Shown: piece by piece, positions 1 to 7,900 of the stretch
Layout of the letters: each line of letters begins with the position of its first letter
Numbering within the stretch: the first letter of the stretch is position 1
Assembly (NCBI RefSeq): GCF_025717045.1
Contig: NZ_JAOVZN010000006.1
Span: 1 to 36,607 of the forward strand
Length of the DNA: 36,607 nt
From: Flavobacterium sp. SH_e
GTDB taxonomy: Bacteria; Bacteroidota; Bacteroidia; Flavobacteriales; Flavobacteriaceae
Reading direction: 5' to 3'
Made by a program: the position numbers and the translations under genes
Notes under the pieces: generated by a model
What the model saw: only the letters and a program-made list of their open reading frames with translations
The model's database searches: none
What the model was told of the DNA's origin: nothing

Positions 1-3000
1 GGAAGATTTGGATTAACAACTACAGTTATGGTAGTACCAAAGCTAGTACAACTTGCGCTACTAACACTAAATGAAGCCGTATATGTTCCAGCGGCAACAT
101 TCGCAGGTACATTAATAGCGTTAGAAATTGTACCTGCTCCACCTGCAGCAGTAAAGCCTGGACTAGGCACAACATTCGTTTTATTTGCAAATCCAGCAGA
201 AATTGCAGCAGCATCCCAAGCGATACTGTAATTTACTGGATTTCCAGTAGTTCCTGAATAACCAATTGCTACATTAGTGATAGCAGAAGGCTGACACATA
301 GTAGAGCTAAGTGTAGCTGGTGTAACTGTAACAGAAGTTGTATTGTTTATTACAACTGGAGTTCCGCAAGCAGTCTCTCCACATGCATTTTTATATTTAA
401 CGTAATAAGTAGTATTTGCTGTCGGAGTTACTGTAAATGAACCGTTAGCCAATGTTGATCTTCCTACCAATGTACCGTTACAACTTCCTGAAGTCCATTC
501 TGCATACCCTCCTGTATTTGTTCCCATATTACCTCCATTCACAGTTAATGTAATTGGTGTACCCGCACAAATAGTACTAGCAGTTGTTGATGCAGAAGTT
601 GGAGCTGATATTTCTGCCAAAGTATTCGTAACTACGATAACAATGGTCTCATCCGAATAAATTCCAGATGTAACAGTTCTTCTATAAAAAGTTTTTTGAT
701 TAACTGTTCCTGTAATCGTATAATCTTTTCCATTATTTACACCAGGAGCGGCAGTATATCCAGTAAGTGCACTAGTCGTACTTACTTCCCATAAATAGCT
801 ATAAGAGCCATTACCTCCTGTTGGTGTAGATCCTGTAATAGTCCCAGGATTTGTTCCTGCACAGATAGGAGTAGAATAAGTTGCAACAACATAATATTTC
901 TTTTCAATTCCATAACAAGGATCTCCAAATGTTGCATTATAAGAACCTGATGAAGGAATTGTTGCAGATGTATTACCTAATAAGTCAGTAGTTACAGAAC
1001 GGCTATTGTATGCGTGACATGAACCAATAGTAAAATTTGGTGCTGTTCCATTTGGAAGACCATAACTTGCAAATTTCACATTGATGAAAATACTTCCAAT
1101 AGGAGCACTTAAAGTTAATAATCCCTCGTACTCACCTTTTACACCGGTTACTTGTCCAGTAGAACCATAAGATGCATAATTATTGTCAATTGCCGGATAA
1201 GGTGGTGTACCCGAAACCGTTATTCTACCTGTATTTCCTGTGGAGAAAAAAGTATCATTTGTATTTGCTGCTGTTGGGTTTGAAGAGGTACTTCCCCATG
1301 TCGAAGTTAAAGGCCCAACACCAGCTAAAGTCAATATTCCAGCAGTATGCGAATAAGATCCTAATGCTGCTTTTGCACCTTTAGAAACAGACCAAAGTCC
1401 TGCCACATTCGTTGTCGCAGTAAAAGTTAATGTTCCTGAACCAGAGATTGCTAAATTATAAAAGCTAGTAACATTTGTTGATTGGTTTGTTCCGTTGAAA
1501 GTTACTGTTCCTGCTGTTCCAGGAGTAAATGTTCCACTATTTGTAAAATTCCCACTTACATTTAACAAAGCATTTGTACTATTAGCCATCGTTAGTGTTG
1601 CACCACTATTGATAGTTAGATTTCTAGTCAAAGCTGTTGTTGATGCAGCAATTGTAGGCTGATATGTTGTTCCTGATGGAATCACAACATCTGTAGTAGC
1701 GGTTGGTATTGTATTTCCACACCAGTTTGACGCTGTATTCCAATCTGTGCTGGTAGCACCAGTCCAATAACCTGCTATACAACTTGCTGTACTTACATTT
1801 AATATCCCAGCTGCGCTCGTGCCAAAGTAAGTACCATTTTTAAAAGTTGCCGCACTAACTGTACTTCCATAAGAGCCATTATTTTGTCCTGTACCATTAA
1901 GCGTTAACGTGACGGCCGTATGTCCTGTATTGGTATTTAAGTTGGCCAAAGTTCCAGAAGCAATTGAAAGATTGCCTGAAATTGCAACCGCTGAAGTTGG
2001 GAAAGTTTTTGTTCCTCCTCCTGAGAATACAAGATTATAAAAGTTAGTAACATTGAAAGATTGACCCGTTCCATTTAATGTTACTGTTCCTGCTCTTGGT
2101 GTAAACGTCCCACTATTAGTGAAATCACCTCCCACAGTAAGAGCATAATTAGTAGCTGATACATCTAGAGTCGTTCCTGAGCCAATAGTTACATTAGCAT
2201 TAGCAGTTGTCGCTCCTCCCAAAGTTTTAGTACCACTGCCTGAAGTCGTTAAATTACTATAAGTATTAGCCTTAATCGTTTGGTTTCCTGCTCCATTATA
2301 ATTTACTGTATTACCAGTTGCTGTCGTTGTTAATGTGGTAATTGTAGGTACAGTCAATGCAGTTATATTAAGCTGGCTAGTTGCTGTTGCATTGTTAAAA
2401 GAAGTAATAGTCCCTGAACTATTTAAATTAACCGTACCTCCAGCATTATTCGTAATTCCAGTTATAGTTCCTGTAGTATTAAGATTTAAAGTTCCTGTAT
2501 TTATTAAATTTGCAACCGCAATTGAACTTGTACCTCCAATATTCAAAGTTGATCCAGGAGCATTTGTTAATGTACCTGCACCTGAAAGAGTCGTTGAAAT
2601 TGTTAACGCACTTGTATTATTGTTTGTATATGTTCCTGATACAGCTACAGATGGGATTGTTATTAAAGATGATCCGCTTATACTTTTAGAAGCTCCTGTG
2701 AAATTATGTGCGCTTGTATTTGTAGCAGTATAAGTCCCATTATTCTGAAGATTTCCCGCAAAACTCATTGTAGAATTTCCTGTTTCATTCCAAGTACCTC
2801 CAGAATTGATAGTTACATCACCAGTAAATGTTTTTGTCCCGGTACCATTAAAAGCTAAAGTTCCTCCAACTGTTGTAGTTCCAGTAACTCCTAATGTATA
2901 ATTTGATCCTATTGTAAAAGATGCACCTGAATTAACGGCCAAATTTCGCGATACGGCCAAATTTGCACCAGTTGTTGCAGAAGCTGTGCCTGTTACAGTT

Positions 3001-3809
3001 AAATCATTATTTACAGTTGTAACAGCAAATGTCTTAACTCCACTATTTGATAATATTAAATTGTTATAGGGCGTTGTGTAAACAGTTTGCGCCCCACCAA
3101 GATCATAATTCACTGTTGCACTACTACCATTCAAATTAATAGTATTTGTTCCCGTACCGCTCAAACTACTAAATGGACTAGCATTTCCTAACAAAAGCAA
3201 CCCAGATTGTTGAGCTCCAGTTGCCATACTAAATGTACTAGTATTACTACTGTGCTGATTTACTGTTGTAATTTGACCATTAATGTCTAATGTTCCTTCT
3301 TCGAAATAGAAACCAGCATCATTTAAAATATTGTTACCGCCACCGCCGTTAGTTCTTCTACTATTTAATGTTAAATTACCTGAAATATTAAAATTAGCAA
3401 TTGTAGATGTCAAAGTTGTAGTACGGTTACTTGATGGCGTTGTAGCAGTTAAACCAACTACAACTGAACTTGCAGACAAAGTACCTGATCCTAAAATATT
3501 TATATCCCTATTACTGCTATTCGATGAATTTACCGTTATAACTCCTGTAGTAAGAGTTACTCCTGAATCAACAGATAAATCCCCGGTATTACCTGTAAAA
3601 GTAATACTAGAACAACTGCTACTTAAAGTCACTACAGGAGAACCGCTCGGTATTTGGACTGCATCCGTGCCAGTAGGCACTCCAGCAGGCGACCAGTTTG
3701 ATCCCACATTCCAATTGGAATTTGTTGTTCCAGTCCAGATTTTCTGTCCAAAACTAGTTGAATGCAAAAGAATGAAGAATAAAAACGAGTAAAGTAATTT
3801 TCTCATCAT
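1..3809 (-). CDS. Large secreted T9SS-type repeat protein with SUEL-type lectin-like domain (3' end outside window)
   Basis: Translating the minus strand from the ATG at 3809 gives an open frame of 1,269 codons with no stop to the window edge, so the C-terminus is missing. It begins with a signal peptide (MMRKLLYSFLFFILLHSTSFGQ, cleavage probably after the Q-preceding residues). Residues about 24-55 and 678-710 carry the same W-T-G...W....NW....P...D..IPSG motif, common at the start of Bacteroidota strand-repeat modules. Between and after them are Thr/Ser/Gly/Asn-rich beta-strand repeats, including four copies of a 'Y-NL--SGSGTKTF' unit. Residues about 891-981 resemble a SUEL-type (rhamnose/galactose-binding) lectin domain: ASYG, GSCHAYNS, FGDPC-G--K, ending in a -YV-ATYS strand. 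PKD/Ig-like repeats follow to the edge. Such proteins usually end in a T9SS sorting domain; that is inferred here. Likely a cell-surface adhesin or glycan-binding protein. Two consecutive ATGs (3809, 3806) are possible starts. Confidence 0.85.
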   Translation of the reverse strand, partial: MMRKLLYSFLFFILLHSTSFGQKIWTGTTNSNWNVGSNWSPAGVPTGTDAVQIPSGSPVVTLSSSCSSITFTGNTGDLSVDSGVTLTTGVITVNSSNSSNRDINILGSGTLSASSVVVGLTATTPSSNRTTTLTSTIANFNISGNLTLNSRRTNGGGGNNILNDAGFYFEEGTLDINGQITTVNQHSSNTSTFSMATGAQQSGLLLLGNASPFSSLSGTGTNTINLNGSSATVNYDLGGAQTVYTTPYNNLILSNSGVKTFAVTTVNNDLTVTGTASATTGANLAVSRNLAVNSGASFTIGSNYTLGVTGTTTVGGTLAFNGTGTKTFTGDVTINSGGTWNETGNSTMSFAGNLQNNGTYTATNTSAHNFTGASKSISGSSLITIPSVAVSGTYTNNNTSALTISTTLSGAGTLTNAPGSTLNIGGTSSIAVANLINTGTLNLNTTGTITGITNNAGGTVNLNSSGTITSFNNATATSQLNITALTVPTITTLTTTATGNTVNYNGAGNQTIKANTYSNLTTSGSGTKTLGGATTANANVTIGSGTTLDVSATNYALTVGGDFTNSGTFTPRAGTVTLNGTGQSFNVTNFYNLVFSGGGTKTFPTSAVAISGNLSIASGTLANLNTNTGHTAVTLTLNGTGQNNGSYGSTVSAATFKNGTYFGTSAAGILNVSTASCIAGYWTGATSTDWNTASNWCGNTIPTATTDVVIPSGTTYQPTIAASTTALTRNLTINSGATLTMANSTNALLNVSGNFTNSGTFTPGTAGTVTFNGTNQSTNVTSFYNLAISGSGTLTFTATTNVAGLWSVSKGAKAALGSYSHTAGILTLAGVGPLTSTWGSTSSNPTAANTNDTFFSTGNTGRITVSGTPPYPAIDNNYASYGSTGQVTGVKGEYEGLLTLSAPIGSIFINVKFASYGLPNGTAPNFTIGSCHAYNSRSVTTDLLGNTSATIPSSGSYNATFGDPCYGIEKKYYVVATYSTPICAGTNPGTITGSTPTGGNGSYSYLWEVSTTSALTGYTAAPGVNNGKDYTITGTVNQKTFYRRTVTSGIYSDETIVIVVTNTLAEISAPTSASTTASTICAGTPITLTVNGGNMGTNTGGYAEWTSGSCNGTLVGRSTLANGSFTVTPTANTTYYVKYKNACGETACGTPVVINNTTSVTVTPATLSSTMCQPSAITNVAIGYSGTTGNPVNYSIAWDAAAISAGFANKTNVVPSPGFTAAGGAGTISNAINVPANVAAGTYTASFSVSSASCTSFGTTITVVVNPNL

Positions 3810-3844
3810 ATGAAGTAGGTATTTGTATTAAATTTGTTTTTGGG

Positions 3845-3889
3845 CTGCTAAAAAGCAGAAAATGGCATTTCTTCTTCTCAAAAGAGAAG
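3845..3889 (-). other. Pair of short hairpins in the 5' leader
   Basis: Two perfect short stem-loops lie within the predicted leader of the minus-strand repeat protein: CTTCTC-AAAA-GAGAAG at 3874-3889 and CTGCT-AAAA-AGCAG at 3845-3858 (plus-strand reading). They could stabilise the transcript or be incidental. The rest of 3810-4091 holds only the promoter at 3970-3999 and the unannotated upstream region of recX. Confidence 0.3.
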
Positions 3890-3969
3890 TACAACTTCTA
3901 ATTTTAAACCTGAATCAGAATGTTAAAATGTTGACTTTTAGGCCAATCTGAAACTGTTAAAATCACATA

Positions 3970-3999
3970 CAAAAATATTTAAATTAGCCTAACACGCAA
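3970..3999 (-). promoter_or_regulatory. Bacteroidota-type promoter for the large repeat protein
   Basis: On the minus strand TTG (3999-3997) is followed after exactly 19 bases by TATTTTTG (3977-3970), an exact match to the Bacteroidota consensus TTG-N19-TAnnTTTG. It would start a transcript near 3964, leaving a leader of about 155 nt before the ATG at 3809. Sequence match only; no transcription data. Confidence 0.6.
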
Positions 4000-4091
4000 G
4001 GTTATAATTTATTTCTTTTGTTTATTTCTTAACAAATTTTAGAATTAATTTACAACTAATTGACAATTACTACAATTAAACGTTAAAACGC

Positions 4092-4574
4092 ATGAAAAAA
4101 CCGACGAATAACACTTTTACTCCCAAAGAAGCGCTACAAAAACTTGAACATTTTTGTGCCTACCAAGAACGATGTCATGAAGAAGTTATCGCAAAATTAT
4201 ATAGCCTAAAAATGACGCCCGATGAGATTGAAAGTATTGTCGTACAACTGATCGAGGGGAATTTTCTAAATGAAACTCGTTTTGCATGCAGCTTCGCAAG
4301 AGGCAAACACAGAATCAAAAGTTGGGGAAAAATTAGAATTACAAACGAACTTAAGGCAAGGAACATTTCCTCGACGAACGTCACTTTGGCTTTAAAGGAA
4401 ATTTCGTCTGAAGAGTATTTTGAAACCTTTGAAAACCTTGCTGAAAGATGCTGGAATAATTTGTCAGAAAGTGATACTTTAAAAAAGCGTAAAAAGTTCT
4501 GTGACTACATGCTACGAAGGGGTTTTGAAAGTAATTTGGTTTATGAAAAAGTGAAAGAATTAGAAGAAAATTAG
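4092..4574 (+). CDS. recX: Regulatory protein RecX
   Basis: This 160-residue protein has the length and pattern of RecX, the small all-helical modulator that binds RecA filaments and inhibits or tunes recombination and SOS activity. Family features visible are an N-terminal repeat with 'CAYQERCHEEV--KL' (about residues 28-42), the central 'NETRFACSFARGKHRIKSWGKIRI--EL' block (about 60-90), and a C-terminal third helical repeat ending in 'YMLRRGFESNLVYEKVKEL'. The ATG at 4092 gives the normal family N-terminus. recA is not adjacent, which is usual in Bacteroidota. It stands alone, divergent from the large repeat protein and upstream of another secreted protein. No TAnnTTTG box was found directly upstream. 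Confidence 0.93.
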   Translation: MKKPTNNTFTPKEALQKLEHFCAYQERCHEEVIAKLYSLKMTPDEIESIVVQLIEGNFLNETRFACSFARGKHRIKSWGKIRITNELKARNISSTNVTLALKEISSEEYFETFENLAERCWNNLSESDTLKKRKKFCDYMLRRGFESNLVYEKVKELEEN

Positions 4575-4681
4575 ATTTATTCTTATTTCAAAAAAGCTTC
4601 TATTATAACTCTTTTAAAATCAAACATATCGATCTTAAAAATTACAATAAAATTCCACTATTTCTTAAAACAACTTTTGGT

Positions 4682-4712
4682 TATAAATTATTCCGATTTT
4701 GCGGAATTTATA
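4682..4712 (+). other. Hairpin downstream of recX, possible weak terminator
   Basis: TATAAA, a 3-nt bulge and TTCCG pair with CGGAA and TTTATA around the loop ATTTTG. It lies about 110 bases after the recX stop and has no clean T-tract, so terminator function is uncertain. It is the clearest structure in the first half of the 407-base gap 4575-4981; no coding frame with recognisable content was seen in that gap. Confidence 0.3.
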
Positions 4713-4780
4713 GCAAATCTGACGTTTTTAGTCTAAAATCTCAAAAAACAGTCTAAAAAAAACCTCATTTCTTACGATTA

Positions 4781-4812
4781 TTCTTATAATATTTTTTAAC
4801 ATTTTATAAGAA
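4781..4812. repeat. 9-bp AT-only inverted repeat
   Basis: TTCTTATAA (4781-4789) and its exact reverse complement TTATAAGAA (4804-4812) are separated by 14 bases. In such AT-rich DNA this may be chance; it could also be a protein-binding site about 110 bases upstream of the -7 box of the next gene. Confidence 0.3.
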
Positions 4813-4921
4813 ATATTGACTAATATTAAAATTTTTAATGTAGTTCATCGAGTTTTTTAACAATTCATCGATTATATATAGGTTATCAAAACCCTAACTA
4901 TTCCCTGCTCGTAGATGTATC

Positions 4922-4929
4922 TATCTTTG
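4922..4929 (+). promoter_or_regulatory. -7 promoter element TATCTTTG
   Basis: TATCTTTG fits the Bacteroidota -7 consensus TAnnTTTG and lies 52 bases before the ATG at 4982. There is no TTG at the ideal 19-base spacing; the nearest bases read ATT. It predicts a leader of about 45 nt for the 1,683-residue secreted protein. Confidence 0.5.
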
Positions 4930-4981
4930 CGACGGCTCAAAATCTTATGCCAGCATAACAAACTGATAGAAAACATTTAAC

Positions 4982-7900
4982 ATGAAGAGAACTCTACTTT
5001 TATTTTTTTTATTGCCCTTTTTTGCGTTAGCTCAAAATGTTGATTTAGTAAAGTGGGATCAACCTAGTGGTTTCGCTCCAAACGTCTTAGTTTCGAATAT
5101 TACCTCAGCTAATATGTCTGGAACGCACTTGACTACACTTAACTATGCTGGTTTTACTGGAACAAACTGGCCTGTTGGAAATTTTATCAGTTCATCAGAA
5201 TACATTCAAATTTCTGTTACGGCAAATGCTGGTTATAAAATAGATTTAGCCACTTTAAAATATGCATATAACACTTATGACGGAAGTAGCGGGCCAAGAA
5301 AATATCAAGTAAGATATTCTAAAGACAGCTCATTCCCTTCAAACGGAACATTACTGCTAGATGATCAAAGTCCAGTACTTTCATCAAAAACCAACGTAAC
5401 ATTATCATTCCCAACAGGAGTTGTTGTTCTGCCTGGTGAAACAATGTACATTCGTTTTTATGCGTACGACCGAGGAAATACTGGATGGAGTGATGCTAGA
5501 TGGGCATTAATGAGTTCACATACAGACATTAATTCTGGCGGTACATATACAGTACCAACTATAAATGGAAAAGTAAGTGCTTACGTTCCTACTTTGCAAG
5601 CATACAATGATACTGCAACAACTATTCAAAACAATTTTACTTTTATTAATGTTTTGGCTAATGACATTCAGGCTAACAGTCCGATATCATCAGTAGCAAT
5701 TGCAACTCAGTCAGCAAACGGAACTGCAGTTGTAAATTCAGATAATACAATAAAATTTACACCGGCAACTGGTTTTACAGGATCAACATCTTTTACTTAT
5801 ACTATTGGAGATGGAACAAACACTTCAACAGCGACAGTAAATGTAACGGTTACAGCACCTGTAATATCTGATTTAATAAAATGGGAAGGCACAACAACAA
5901 CTACACCAACTATTTACGCCTCTACAGATGCAGTTAGCGCAGATAATTTGACAGGTGGGTCTGGTATAACTCTACAAGCTTTAAATGATGAAGGGTTTAA
6001 GGGGACTTCATGGCCAACGCAATTTAGCATTGACGAAAGCAAATATTTCCAATTAACAGCATCTGCCAAAACAGGTTATAAAGTTAAACTGTCTAAATTC
6101 AATTTTACTTACAATGGCGACAGTAATCTATACGTTCAAAGATATCAAGTGCGTTATTCTAAAGATAATTTTGCTACAAGCAATTTACTTATTGACGAAG
6201 CAACTAGCACTGGTAAAGTAACTAAATCTTTAGATTTATCTAACATCACATTGTACGCTGGCGAAAAATTGACATTGCGTGTTTATGGCTATAAATTGAA
6301 ATCTAATACAGATAATGGTTCTCCAATATTTTTAGCAAATACAAATACAAAAAGCTCTGGTACTGTTCCTACAATTACCGGAACTGTTTTAAAATACGAC
6401 CCAACTGATTTAAATGCAAATGACGATATTGTTACTACACAAGAAAAAAGAGCTATTTCATTTAATCCATTAACAAATGACACAAATACAGCTGGTGCAA
6501 CTATAACTTTCACACAGCCTCCAACGGCTGCAGGAACTGTTACTAGAAATAATAACATTTTTACTTTTACACCTGCAACAGCTTTCACAGGAACCACTTC
6601 ATTTACGTACACTTTAACTAACGGAACTAAGACTTCTACTGCAACTGTTGTAGTATATGTTACTGAACTTAGTCCAAAATTAATTATTTGGAATGGTGCG
6701 TTGCAACAGCCAAAAGCTGTAGTTACAGATTCTAATATAATTGGAAATGATCTTACCATAACTGGCACAAACTGGAGTATGGGTATCTATAACAATTACT
6801 TTAATCTAAGTGGATTGCAAAATAATGGCTCAACAGCAATTGATTACAATAGATATGTTCAGATGAGTGTTACGCCTAAAGCGAATTACAAACTGACACT
6901 TACACAATTCAAATTCATCTATTTCTCTCCTGCAGGAAACGGGAATGGAAATGGAAACGGGAATGGAAATGGCGCAAATAATGAAGGAGCATCTATGATC
7001 CAAGTGCGTTATTCTACAGACCCAACTTTCGCTGACAATGGTACAGTTTTATTAGGCGCAACAGCAACGGTAAAAGGAACCGATACGACAGTAACTCTAA
7101 ACTTCCCTACCGGAACAACTGTTTCTAGTAGCACTAATCAAACATTTTACATCAGAATCTATCCATATGCAGTATCAAATCTTTATAATGGATATTTCAA
7201 TATAAAAAATGATTATGGTGGAGAAGTTGGACCAACTCTTAGCGGTGTTGTAGAACCCTCAAACTTAATAACTGCTAATCCAGATACGGCATCTACAAAT
7301 TCGAACACAGCTATTAATATTCCGATTTTATCAAACGACGAAAATTATACTCCGTTAGCATCAATTACAGCAACACAACCAACAACTGGAGGAACTGTAC
7401 AAGTTAATGGAACAACAAATATTACATTTACACCAACACCTGGTTTTACAGGAACTGCAACATTCGAATATACAATTTCAAATGGTACAAATTACTCAAC
7501 TACAACTGTAACGGTTAATGTGACTACTCCGCCATGTGCGCCAACTGGAGATCAAGTTGCTTTTGGAGCAAATCTTTGGAATGGATATGTTTATAAAATA
7601 GCAGATAATGTAGCTTTACCGCCAAATATTACTTTCCCTGCTTTACCAAGCAGCAGTATTGCCACTTATATCGGAACTGTAACTGAAAGTAAAAACTTTG
7701 ATAGAAATAATGGAAGTGGTGCTATTTCTGGCGTAACTACAAATTTTGCCTGCGATACTGCTCCTTCAGATAGATTTTTTGTACGATATAAGATGACTGC
7801 AACAATAACTGAAGCAGGTTTATATGGTTTTAACTTAGGAAGCGATGATGGTATTAGACTGTATATCGATGGGGTACAAGTTTTTGCAAGATGGAATGGA

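Noticed and set aside
2335..2733. Open plus-strand frame of 132 codons opposite the large repeat protein (also 3331-3792)
   Set aside because: These are shadows of the minus-strand gene. Thr/Val/Asn-rich repeats give few stops in the opposite frame, and the Val/Leu/Pro-rich products have no signal or family features.
6289..6768. 159-codon minus-strand frame inside the 1,683-residue T9SS protein
   Set aside because: Val/Pro-rich antisense of Thr/Asn-rich repeats; no promoter or family resemblance.
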